From contig CAMDSI010000007.1 in NCBI GenBank assembly GCA_945906915.1, forward strand, positions 1-30,518: a stretch of DNA of 30,518 bases, read 5' to 3'. The notes below the pieces were generated by a model. It saw only the letters and a list, made by a program, of their open reading frames with translations, was not told where the DNA came from and made no database searches. Position numbers and translations under genes: made by a program. Positions 8,887 to 16,423 of this stretch are shown here, one piece after another. Positions within the stretch are counted from its first letter, which is position 1; each line of letters opens with the position of its first letter. The stretch is from Spirosoma fluviale. Its GTDB lineage: Bacteria > Bacteroidota > Bacteroidia > Cytophagales > Spirosomataceae.

Positions 8887-10470
8887 TTATTTTGCAAAGT
8901 TCACCGCACGCATTTCGCGAATCACTGTTACTTTGATTTGACCTGGATATTGCATCTCTTTCTCGATTTTTTGAGAAATGTCAAATGATAAGTTCGATGC
9001 CTTTTCGTCACTCACATTCTCTGAATCGACCATGATACGAAGCTCACGACCCGCTTGGATCGCATAACACTTTTGAACTCCATCGAATGAAGTAGCTAAA
9101 GCCTCTAAATCACGCAAACGCTTCATGTAAGACTCCATCATCTCGCGACGTGCGCCCGGACGAGATCCAGAGATCGCATCACACACTTGGATAATAGGGG
9201 AAATCATGGAAGTCATTTCGCACTCATCATGGTGAGCTCCGATCGCATTACAAACTTCAGGATGCTCTTTGTATTTCTGAGCTAATTCCATTCCTAACAA
9301 TGCGTGAGGAAGCTCAGGCTCTTCATGCCAAACTTTACCAATATCGTGCAATAGACCCGCACGTTTCGCTAGCTTCGCATTTAATCCTAATTCCGCTGCC
9401 ATCGTTGCACAAAGTTTCGCGACTTCGCGAGAGTGCTGCAAGAGGTTTTGGCCATAAGAAGAACGGAAGCGCATGCGACCGATCATCTTAATTAATTCTG
9501 GGTGTAAGCCGTGAATGTCTAAGTCAATGACCGTCTTCTCGCCGATCTCGATGATCTCATCGTCGATGTTCTTACGGGTCTTATTCACAACCTCCTCAAT
9601 ACGTGCTGGGTGAATACGTCCATCTTGCACTAAACGGTGCAAAGATAAACGAGCAATCTCACGACGTACTGGATCGAAACCAGAGATGATAATTGCTTCC
9701 GGGGTATCATCCACGATAAATTCTACTCCCGTTGCTGCTTCCAGCGCACGGATGTTACGACCCTCGCGACCGATGATTTTACCCTTGATGTCGTCTGATT
9801 CGATGTTGAAAACAGAGACGCAGTTTTCGATCGCATGTTCAGCTGCGGTGCGTTGAATCGTTTCGATGACGATTTTTTTCGCCTCTTTCGTAGCCGTCAA
9901 TTTCGCTTCCTCAATGGCTTGTTTCACTAAAGAACTCGCCTTGCTTTCTGCCTCTGCCTTTAGGGCATCCATGATCTGCTGGCGTGCTTCATCTGCCGAA
10001 AGACCGGCAATTTTTTCCAATTGGCTGATCTGGTTGGCTAACATCGCTTCCGTCTCTTCGCGTTTCTTCTCTACGTCTTCAAGCTTCTTGCGGTAGTTAT
10101 CTTCTTTCGATTGAACGCTTTGTTTAGCTGATTGTAATTCTTGTTCGGCTACGCGTTGTTGTTCCGCTTGCTGCGCTAAAACGCGTTCTTTCTCGCGCAA
10201 TTTTTGTTCGTTTTCTACAAGGATTCCTTTTTTGTTTTGGGACTCTTCTTCGAATTCAGAACGAAGGCGTAGGAAGTTTTCCTTCGCTTCTAGCATGCGG
10301 TCTCTTTTGATGTTTTCTGCAGAGATTTCTGCATTTTTAAGGATGTCTTCCGCTTTGCGTTGGGCATCCCCTTCGATATTTTTATTCACCTTCGAGAAGA
10401 ATACTTTTCCGGCAAATAGTCCTCCCGCCGCGGCGATGAGGGGTAAAATAAATGTGAATATAGTGGACAT
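8887..10470 (-). CDS. rny: Ribonuclease Y
   Basis: A 527-residue membrane-anchored endoribonuclease that starts mRNA decay. Domain order: an N-terminal transmembrane helix (about 3-22), a long charged coiled coil (about 30-200, rich in Glu/Lys/Gln), a KH RNA-binding domain with the GREGRN loop at 234-239, and an HD phosphohydrolase domain with the catalytic His375-Asp376 in [12 protein letters not shown]. The C-terminal conserved tail ends in [15 protein letters not shown]. Length and architecture are standard. It is the last gene of an operon after zapA (56-bp gap) and is followed by a strong terminator. Confidence 0.96.
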   Translation of the reverse strand: MSTIFTFILPLIAAAGGLFAGKVFFSKVNKNIEGDAQRKAEDILKNAEISAENIKRDRMLEAKENFLRLRSEFEEESQNKKGILVENEQKLREKERVLAQQAEQQRVAEQELQSAKQSVQSKEDNYRKKLEDVEKKREETEAMLANQISQLEKIAGLSADEARQQIMDALKAEAESKASSLVKQAIEEAKLTATKEAKKIVIETIQRTAAEHAIENCVSVFNIESDDIKGKIIGREGRNIRALEAATGVEFIVDDTPEAIIISGFDPVRREIARLSLHRLVQDGRIHPARIEEVVNKTRKNIDDEIIEIGEKTVIDLDIHGLHPELIKMIGRMRFRSSYGQNLLQHSREVAKLCATMAAELGLNAKLAKRAGLLHDIGKVWHEEPELPHALLGMELAQKYKEHPEVCNAIGAHHDECEMTSMISPIIQVCDAISGSRPGARREMMESYMKRLRDLEALATSFDGVQKCYAIQAGRELRIMVDSENVSDEKASNLSFDISQKIEKEMQYPGQIKVTVIREMRAVNFAK

Positions 10471-10526
10471 ATAGAACGAATGTGTGTTTATACATTAGTT
10501 CCCTGAAAAATCGAAAAAAAGGAAAA

Positions 10527-10817
10527 TTATACCGTGAACTCTGCCGCAAGAGATAACAATTCATTATTTTCTTCCAGCACGTCGGCTTGGAGTGAATTGT
10601 GCTCTGCGTCAAATTTTAAACCACACATGGCCAGATCTAAAGCAACCATTGCCATTACAGCAGCGGGATCTGAGCTATTTGTTTGCTGTTCGTAATAACG
10701 AACAAGTTTGTTCACTAATGATGCTGCATTTCTTACGTAAGCCTCCTCTCCTGGACTAACCTTCAAGGCGATACTTTGTATGCCAACGATCAGATTACAA
10801 GGGATTTTAGGATTCAT
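10527..10817 (-). CDS. zapA: Cell division protein ZapA
   Basis: A 96-residue protein with the ZapA pattern: an N-terminal beta region (IPCNLIVGIQSIALKVSPGEE) corresponding to the ZapA head, the helix start EAYVRNAASLVNKLV, and a C-terminal helix that would form the tetramerising coiled coil. ZapA bundles FtsZ filaments at the division ring. Its ATG overlaps the stop of the upstream coiled-coil gene (ATGA), indicating translational coupling. Proximity to rny fits a conserved gene order in Bacteroidetes. The sequence is divergent, as is usual for this small family, but the fit is good. Confidence 0.85.
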   Translation of the reverse strand: MNPKIPCNLIVGIQSIALKVSPGEEAYVRNAASLVNKLVRYYEQQTNSSDPAAVMAMVALDLAMCGLKFDAEHNSLQADVLEENNELLSLAAEFTV

Positions 10818-11143
10818 GGATTGCGTAATTGGTCAATGCAATGATCTATTTTTGTAATATATTCTTCTAACTTTTGTTTCAACTCAGCGGTGGGAACTGC
10901 TGTGTTATCTGTACTAGCTACAATTTTAGCGAAATTATCTGATTTTTTAAAGTTTTTCTCCAATTCTTTTAGCCGTCTTTGTGATTTAGCTAGTTCTTCG
11001 GATTTAGTGTGTAGTTTCTGTTGTAAATCATCCAGCTCGGCTTGTTTTTGAACGAGTGTGCCCTGGTATTCTTGCATACGCGCCACCATTCCGCCGATTT
11101 TCAGCTTCAGGTTTAAGTATTGCATTTTTAGTTCTGATTTCAT
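10814..11143 (-). CDS. Small coiled-coil protein upstream of zapA, function unknown
   Basis: A 109-residue hydrophilic protein with no signal peptide or membrane segment. About residues 20-72 form a continuous predicted coiled coil with heptad-like Leu/Ile spacing (QKQAELDDLQQKLHTKSEEL, then LKELEKNFKK). A short Ser/Thr/Asn-rich linker follows, then a second short helix (LKQKLEEYITKIDHCIDQL). It overlaps both neighbours by ATGA junctions, so it is translated together with the flippase gene and zapA. No enzyme motif is present. By position and build it could be a ZapA partner with a ZapB-like role, but ZapB homology cannot be shown by eye. Confidence 0.75.
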   Translation of the reverse strand: MKSELKMQYLNLKLKIGGMVARMQEYQGTLVQKQAELDDLQQKLHTKSEELAKSQRRLKELEKNFKKSDNFAKIVASTDNTAVPTAELKQKLEEYITKIDHCIDQLRNP

Positions 11144-12633
11144 TTCAGGGCTAAGCTAGGTCTTCCGTTTTTCCAGGAAAATTCTTTGATGAAAATATAG
11201 GCCAAAATACAAATAAATCCGATGTTTTGGCTGATGAGTAAGGGGATTTCTAAATGTGATAAAACGGTGCCAGATTCGATGGCAATAACTCCCAAACTGA
11301 TGTAAACGATGGCAGCCATCCAGCGGTAGGGTGCGGGATCATATTTTTGGCCCCCTACATAACACAATAAAGTCATAACCATAGCTGATACTAGGAAAGA
11401 ATAAGCGCAGGCCATGTAGCCATAAACGGGGATAAATAGGATGTTACCTATCAGCGTAACGGCTAGACCTGTCACCGTGATAACCGTACCCATATAGGTT
11501 TTATTCGTCTTTTTAAACCAAACCGACTGCGTGTAATACACCCCTAAAAGTAAGTTAGCAAGCAATAAAATGGGTACGACTCCAATGCCTTCCCAATAGA
11601 TAGGCTGGCGTAAAAATAGGCCTTGAATCCAAAATAAATTCGAACTCACACCCACCCACAAGACGAGGCAAACGATCACGAACCAATGGCTTACGAGAGC
11701 TAAATTAGATTGACTATTTTCTGCGGATTTAGAACCTAAGAAGAAAGGTTCTGCCGCATATTTGAAGGCTTGAATAGCTAAACTCATAAATACGGAGAGT
11801 TTATAGCAGTTTCCGTAAATACCCAGAGCATCTTCTGATGTTCTACCCGCGTAAAATCCAGCAGGTAAAAATTCTTCCAACAGTAAGCGGTCAAACATCA
11901 AGTTAAACATCGCGGCTAAACTCATGAACATGATGGGGAAGGAATAGACCCATAATTTCTTCATTTCCGCTCCGTCCCAAGTCCATTGAAAAGAAGCAAA
12001 GGAGGACCGCAACCAATAGAATAGACTCGCATTAGCCAGTAAGTTCGCTAAGAATATATAACCAGCACCGATGCTCGGGAAATACAAATTTTGTAAAAAT
12101 GCTGGACCCCAATGTTCTTCCTGCATCGGCTTTAATAAGGCCAAAAAGAATAAGTTTAAGCTTATGTTAATAAGTATTGAAATGGTTTTGGCCTTAACGA
12201 ATAAGGAGATTTTATGCTCTAAACGCAATCGTGCAAAAGGAATCGCCGTCACTGCATCGATAGCCAAAATCAAAGCCAGCCACCGCATGAATTGTCCTTT
12301 CCCTTCATAGCCTAGTTGCGCCATTAATGGATCAGCATAAACAAATAATCCCAGGGTAAAGATTCCCGAAGTCAGGATGATGGCCGTTAAAATGATGTTA
12401 TAATAACGTTCTGGCGCTTCTTTCGCATAACGGAAATAAGCCGTCTCCATACCGTAGGTATAGATAATATTCGCGATGGCCATATAGCCATAGAGCTTGA
12501 CGTTTACGCCTAATTCAGCGGGTAAAAAAGCGGCTGTGTGGATGAAAACCAATAAAAAATTCAGTGAACGACCTAGGATCGTACTGAATCCATAGGATAG
12601 TGTTTCGCCAGCTAATTTTTTAAGAATGGACAT
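11140..12633 (-). CDS. Polysaccharide/lipid-linked oligosaccharide flippase (MOP superfamily, Wzx/MATE-like)
   Basis: A 497-residue integral membrane protein with about 12-14 hydrophobic segments spread over its whole length. The N-terminal amphipathic start (LKKLAGETLSYGFSTILGRS) and the spacing of helices match oligosaccharide flippases of the MOP exporter superfamily (Wzx, MurJ relatives). Such proteins move lipid-linked sugars across the inner membrane. No glycosyltransferase genes adjoin, so the substrate is unknown; a role in cell-wall or surface glycan export is inference. It is the first gene of the operon with the coiled-coil protein, zapA and rny. A clean TAnnTTTG promoter box lies about 25 bases before its ATG, and the gap to the response regulator is 34 bp. 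Confidence 0.85.
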   Translation of the reverse strand: MSILKKLAGETLSYGFSTILGRSLNFLLVFIHTAAFLPAELGVNVKLYGYMAIANIIYTYGMETAYFRYAKEAPERYYNIILTAIILTSGIFTLGLFVYADPLMAQLGYEGKGQFMRWLALILAIDAVTAIPFARLRLEHKISLFVKAKTISILINISLNLFFLALLKPMQEEHWGPAFLQNLYFPSIGAGYIFLANLLANASLFYWLRSSFASFQWTWDGAEMKKLWVYSFPIMFMSLAAMFNLMFDRLLLEEFLPAGFYAGRTSEDALGIYGNCYKLSVFMSLAIQAFKYAAEPFFLGSKSAENSQSNLALVSHWFVIVCLVLWVGVSSNLFWIQGLFLRQPIYWEGIGVVPILLLANLLLGVYYTQSVWFKKTNKTYMGTVITVTGLAVTLIGNILFIPVYGYMACAYSFLVSAMVMTLLCYVGGQKYDPAPYRWMAAIVYISLGVIAIESGTVLSHLEIPLLISQNIGFICILAYIFIKEFSWKNGRPSLALK

Positions 12634-12655
12634 GCGTCAATGTTCGGTCAATTCT

Positions 12656-12663
12656 CAAAGTTA
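12656..12663 (-). promoter_or_regulatory. -7 promoter box of the flippase-zapA-rny operon
   Basis: The minus strand reads TAACTTTG, an exact TAnnTTTG match, 23-30 bases upstream of the flippase ATG. A start point near 12649 would give a leader of about 16 nt. No -33 TTG is visible at the normal spacing. The box lies within the short gap after the response regulator gene, suggesting the operon is transcribed separately from it. Confidence 0.5.
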
Positions 12664-12667
12664 CAAT

Positions 12668-13420
12668 TTATTGCTTTTGATAGCCGATGATTTGGTAAAA
12701 ATGCTCAGAATAACTTTCGCTAATCGGAATGTGGTTCTCTCCTATTTTAATTTTTTGGCTACGAATCGACTCCATTTTGCTTAAGGAAACGATAAATGAC
12801 TTGTGCACCCTCACAAAATCTGTCGAGGGTAATTTTTCCTCGATGGACTTCATCGTCATGCGACAAACAACGGGGAATTTTTGGGTTCTTAGGTGGATTT
12901 TAATGTAGTCTTTCAAGCCCTCGATGTACAAAATATCTTCCAGCATGATCTTCATTAAGGAATAATCTGCATGAATGAATAGGAACTCTAATTTAGGGGC
13001 CTCAGCTGTTTTCGTTGTTACTTGTTTGCTTTTAAAGTAGTCTACAGCTTTATGACTGGCCTTTAAAAATCGTTCGAAATTGATAGGTTTCAAAACATAA
13101 TCGATCACATCTAAATTAAATCCATCGAGCGCATATTGTTGGTAAGCGGTCACGAAAATAACCATGGGCTTTTTCGTTAAACTTTCTAAAAACTGCAAGC
13201 CCGTCATGCCCGGCATTTGTATATCAAGGAATAATAAATCGACTGGATTGTTTTCCAAATACTCGACAGCCTCCATTGCATTTCTACAACGTTTTACGAG
13301 TTGGAGGAAGGGGACTTTGGAAATATTATCTTCGACTAAGTCCAAAGCCAAACTCTCATCATCCACCGCCATGCATTTTAAAATGGTGCCCGGTATTTCT
13401 ACTAAACTTTCCTCTGACAT
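12668..13420 (-). CDS. LytTR-family response regulator
   Basis: A cytoplasmic DNA-binding response regulator, 250 residues from the ATG at 13420. The receiver domain (about 14-125) has the acidic pocket Asp20-Asp21, phospho-acceptor Asp66 in LLFLDIQMPGMTG, Thr91 and Lys111 (VLKPINF). The C-terminal LytTR DNA-binding domain (about 150-250) shows the family pattern ILYIEGLKDYIKIHL, RMTMKSIEEKLP and FVRVHKSFIVSL. An upstream ATG in frame at 13453 would overlap the kinase gene by 32 bases; I prefer 13420, which starts one base after the kinase stop. It is the partner of the kinase immediately upstream. Its targets are unknown; the divergent DUF1080 operon is one candidate. Confidence 0.92.
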   Translation of the reverse strand: MSEESLVEIPGTILKCMAVDDESLALDLVEDNISKVPFLQLVKRCRNAMEAVEYLENNPVDLLFLDIQMPGMTGLQFLESLTKKPMVIFVTAYQQYALDGFNLDVIDYVLKPINFERFLKASHKAVDYFKSKQVTTKTAEAPKLEFLFIHADYSLMKIMLEDILYIEGLKDYIKIHLRTQKFPVVCRMTMKSIEEKLPSTDFVRVHKSFIVSLSKMESIRSQKIKIGENHIPISESYSEHFYQIIGYQKQ

Positions 13421-13421
13421 A

Positions 13422-14483
13422 TTAAACGTGTTGAATGGTGAGGGTAATTTCAAAATCCGAATCGGACTCTTTCACAATTAAACTATGATTATTCAGATAA
13501 AGCAATTCTAGGCGGCGTTTCACATTAGCAAGGCCGATACCTGAGCTCTCGTCTTTAGGTTCATTTGCCGAAGCACCTTTTTTATTTGCAACATGGAAGG
13601 TTAATTCTTTCGAGCTGTCCTTCAACTCTATTTCAATCGTCGGATTTTCAATAAAGCCTACGCCGTGTTTGAACGCATTTTCAACGAATGGAATCAGTAG
13701 CATAGGCTCAATGCTGCTCGATTTAGGGCCTATTTCATGTTTGAAATTAATAAGAATATCATCGCCAAAACGAATCTTTTGCAAGTCAATATAACTTTCT
13801 AAATAGGTCAATTCTTTACTGATGGGAACGATGGAATCATTCGTTTCATAGATCATGTAACGCATTAATTCAGATAGTTTTACCACTACCGGTTCCACCA
13901 TCTCCGGTTTTCTACGTGATAAGGAAACCACGCTATTCAATACGTTAAACATGAAATGTGGGCTGATTTGTGATCGCAAGAAGGACAGTTCTGATTTCAA
14001 ACGCTCGTTTTCTTGTTCTTTCGTCCGCTCATCTTCTTTCATGCCATCTGAAATCAATCGATAGGACGTTCCGATCGCCGCATAGAATAAAAGCTGGAAG
14101 ATCATCCGCATCGTCGCGCCGCGTCTAGGTCCTCCACCTCCACTGCCGCGATTATCAGGGGAAAAGGACTCATAGGCCCAATGGAATATTGCTTCATGGA
14201 ACCAAAGCATCAATGCGATCGTGCTGATAAGGGTCACTAAATAAATGATAACCCCTTTTGCTCGTAATAATTTAGGGAGTAAAATCTCCGTATTGAGATA
14301 AAAGAAGGGGATATTGATGACCGTGAAGCTAGTCATATAGATAATCCAAAAGTAGGAACGGCGAATGTCTTCCGGATTAGTGGAGTTCGAATTAGGCCCT
14401 AAAAGTATAGGTAATGCGATTAAGAAAGCCCAAAAAAACAGGTGCAACAAAAAGTTCCTTACTGTAAAGGTTTTATTTTTCAT
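13422..14483 (-). CDS. LytS-type membrane sensor histidine kinase
   Basis: A 353-residue sensor with about four transmembrane helices in the first 145 residues and a glycine-rich periplasmic or loop stretch (GSGGGGPRR near 113-121). A short coiled linker leads to a His_kinase (PF06580-type) domain: phospho-acceptor His176 in SQISPHFMFNVLNS, the ATP-binding N box IPFVENAFKHG around 264-274, and the G box SGIGLANVKRRLELLY around 316. It is paired with the adjacent LytTR regulator and lies divergently from an exported DUF1080 gene across a 147-bp gap. The input signal is unknown. Confidence 0.92.
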   Translation of the reverse strand: MKNKTFTVRNFLLHLFFWAFLIALPILLGPNSNSTNPEDIRRSYFWIIYMTSFTVINIPFFYLNTEILLPKLLRAKGVIIYLVTLISTIALMLWFHEAIFHWAYESFSPDNRGSGGGGPRRGATMRMIFQLLFYAAIGTSYRLISDGMKEDERTKEQENERLKSELSFLRSQISPHFMFNVLNSVVSLSRRKPEMVEPVVVKLSELMRYMIYETNDSIVPISKELTYLESYIDLQKIRFGDDILINFKHEIGPKSSSIEPMLLIPFVENAFKHGVGFIENPTIEIELKDSSKELTFHVANKKGASANEPKDESSGIGLANVKRRLELLYLNNHSLIVKESDSDFEITLTIQHV

Positions 14484-14603
14484 GGGTTTTATACTGCTTT
14501 TTACATAACAGAGAATTCAAATTAAGAGAATCTTCCTTATATTTCCATTATAATTTCTACCAGTTTCCTGATTGTGCCGATGAAAAGGCCAAATGATTTT
14601 CGG

Positions 14604-14611
14604 TAGATTTG
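14604..14611 (+). promoter_or_regulatory. -7 promoter box of the DUF1080/cytochrome operon
   Basis: TAGATTTG is an exact TAnnTTTG match, 20-27 bases before the ATG at 14631, predicting a leader of about 12 nt. A -33 TTG at the usual distance is not seen, which could mean dependence on an activator. The rest of the divergent gap (14484-14603) is AT-rich without other clear elements. Confidence 0.5.
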
Positions 14612-14630
14612 ACTAAACCTACAATTTGCT

Positions 14631-16421
14631 ATGAAGAAATTGCTCTTTTCGATGCTGTGTTCGATGCCCTTTTTTGGAATTGCGCAGCAATCGATTCCAT
14701 TGACAGACTTGTCTGCCTTCGACCAACCAAGTAAAAATTGGACGATTGAGCAGTCTGCATTTTCGAAATATTCCGATACGCTTTTTCAGGTAAGTCCGGG
14801 TAAAGGTGTTATAGTCAATACGCTCAGAGGAGGAAAATACCATCGTACAGATGATTTAAAGTCTACAATGCAGCATGGCGACATTCGTCTTTTAGTGGAT
14901 TTTATGCTTCCGAAAGGCATGAATTCCGGTATTTACTTACAAGGTCGTTATGAAGTTCAGCTATATGATTCTTGGGGTAAGAAGACCGTCAGGTTCGATG
15001 ATTGTGCCGGAATTTATGAGCGTTGGGATGATGCACGAGGAAAGGGAAAAGAAGGCTATGAGGGGTATGCTCCGCGTCAAAACGCTAGTAAAGCCCCCGG
15101 TTTGTGGCAGACTTTAGAAATTGATTTTCAAGCACCTCGCTTCGATGCGAGTGGCCATAAAATAGCGAATGCCATCTTTAAGAAAGTGATTTTGAATGGC
15201 ATACTCGTTCAGGAAAACATTGAAGTTTCGGGGATGACTCGTGGTGCGATTTTTGACAAAGAAGCACCCTTTGGCCCTATCCTAATTCAAGGGGATCACG
15301 GTCCAGTAGCTTTTAGAAATATTCGATTTGAGACCTATGAGAAACCAACTGCGTCCTTAGGGGAAGTATCCTACGATTATTATACGGGCAAATTCACCGA
15401 ACCCATTATTCCCACTACGAAACCCGTTACATCAGGGAAAATACCAGCCTTAACCTACCGAGTAATTCCAGCAAATAATGATTTCTTAATTCATTATAAA
15501 GCTGAATTAACGATTCCGGAAGATGATAATTATGAGTTCCAAACGTATTGGACAGGTTCAGGTGAATTGAAAGTAGATGGAGTTGTGTTGAATCAAGGAG
15601 CGCATTGGTTCAATGAAATGGTGCCTGCTTCCACCTTCTTGAAGGCGGGTAAGCATCAATTGGAAATTATTCATATCAAAGATTTCCCTTGGGGACCTAA
15701 AGCTTTAGGTTTACATGTAAAGCGAATCGGCTCTCGTTTAGTTTCGATGCATGATAGAACCTCACTTTTAGATCCGGATGCGGTGGGATTAATCGAAGTG
15801 AAGGCAAATGCAGAACCTGTTTTACAACGTTCTTTTGCTTTTCATTTAGGGAAGAAAAAGATGTACATCATTCAAGTAGGGGATCCTGCTGGCGTGCATT
15901 ATACGTATGATTTGAAGCAAGGAGCGATCTTGCAGGTTTGGCGAGGCAAATTCTTAGATGCCACCCAAATGTGGGATAACCGTGGAGAACCTCAAACCTC
16001 AGAACCACTTGGATTAACAGTGGTGCAAGACGGGAAATTCCCCTTAGTCTTAGCTCACCAAGCACAGCCAGATTCGACTGATTTAGTATACAAAGGATAT
16101 CGCTTAGAAGCTGGTCGTCCCGTATTTTTATACGAATGGCCAGCAGCTAAATTGAGATTAGAAGATCGTATTCAGCCCGCTGGAAATGGTTTAAGTCGCA
16201 CACTGACTTTAGTGGGAGCGAGTCCGCAAAAGAATGATGTGGAGGCAGTTCTAGCAACGGGTCATCATCTATCGATTTTACAAAACGGCCTTGCTTCACA
16301 GCCGGGCAATTTTATAGAATGGAAAGGGGCCGCAGCCGAACTACTTAAAACGGCGTCCGGATCGCAACAAATTCGCGTGCCATTTACGGGGGCGCAACTA
16401 ACTTATGACTTGATTTGGTAA
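14631..16421 (+). CDS. Exported DUF1080 (3-keto-disaccharide hydrolase-like) protein with PA14-like and C-terminal extension
   Basis: A 596-residue secreted protein with a signal peptide (about 1-18, ending GIAQQ). Residues about 45-235 match the DUF1080/PF06439 fold (DIRLLVDFMLPKGMNSGIYL, YEVQLYDSWGKK, GPILIQGDHGPVAFRNIRFE). This family has concanavalin-like jelly rolls, and some members hydrolyse 3-keto-glycosides. Residues about 250-370 resemble a PA14-type domain (FLIHYKAELTIPEDDNYEF, GKHQLEIIHI). The last 220 residues (with YIIQVGDPAGVHYTYDLKQG, WRGKFLDATQMWDNRGEP) resemble modules seen in exported cytochrome-type proteins of Planctomycetes and Bacteroidetes; this last assignment is from memory of the pattern. 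It sits 2 bp upstream of a cytochrome c/propeller gene, so the two likely work together in the cell envelope. The exact substrate is unknown. Confidence 0.85.
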   Translation: MKKLLFSMLCSMPFFGIAQQSIPLTDLSAFDQPSKNWTIEQSAFSKYSDTLFQVSPGKGVIVNTLRGGKYHRTDDLKSTMQHGDIRLLVDFMLPKGMNSGIYLQGRYEVQLYDSWGKKTVRFDDCAGIYERWDDARGKGKEGYEGYAPRQNASKAPGLWQTLEIDFQAPRFDASGHKIANAIFKKVILNGILVQENIEVSGMTRGAIFDKEAPFGPILIQGDHGPVAFRNIRFETYEKPTASLGEVSYDYYTGKFTEPIIPTTKPVTSGKIPALTYRVIPANNDFLIHYKAELTIPEDDNYEFQTYWTGSGELKVDGVVLNQGAHWFNEMVPASTFLKAGKHQLEIIHIKDFPWGPKALGLHVKRIGSRLVSMHDRTSLLDPDAVGLIEVKANAEPVLQRSFAFHLGKKKMYIIQVGDPAGVHYTYDLKQGAILQVWRGKFLDATQMWDNRGEPQTSEPLGLTVVQDGKFPLVLAHQAQPDSTDLVYKGYRLEAGRPVFLYEWPAAKLRLEDRIQPAGNGLSRTLTLVGASPQKNDVEAVLATGHHLSILQNGLASQPGNFIEWKGAAAELLKTASGSQQIRVPFTGAQLTYDLIW

Positions 16422-16423
16422 CG

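Noticed and set aside
13421..13453. Longer start of the response regulator inside the kinase gene
   Set aside because: The added residues lie outside the receiver fold and the ATG at 13420 follows the kinase stop by one base.
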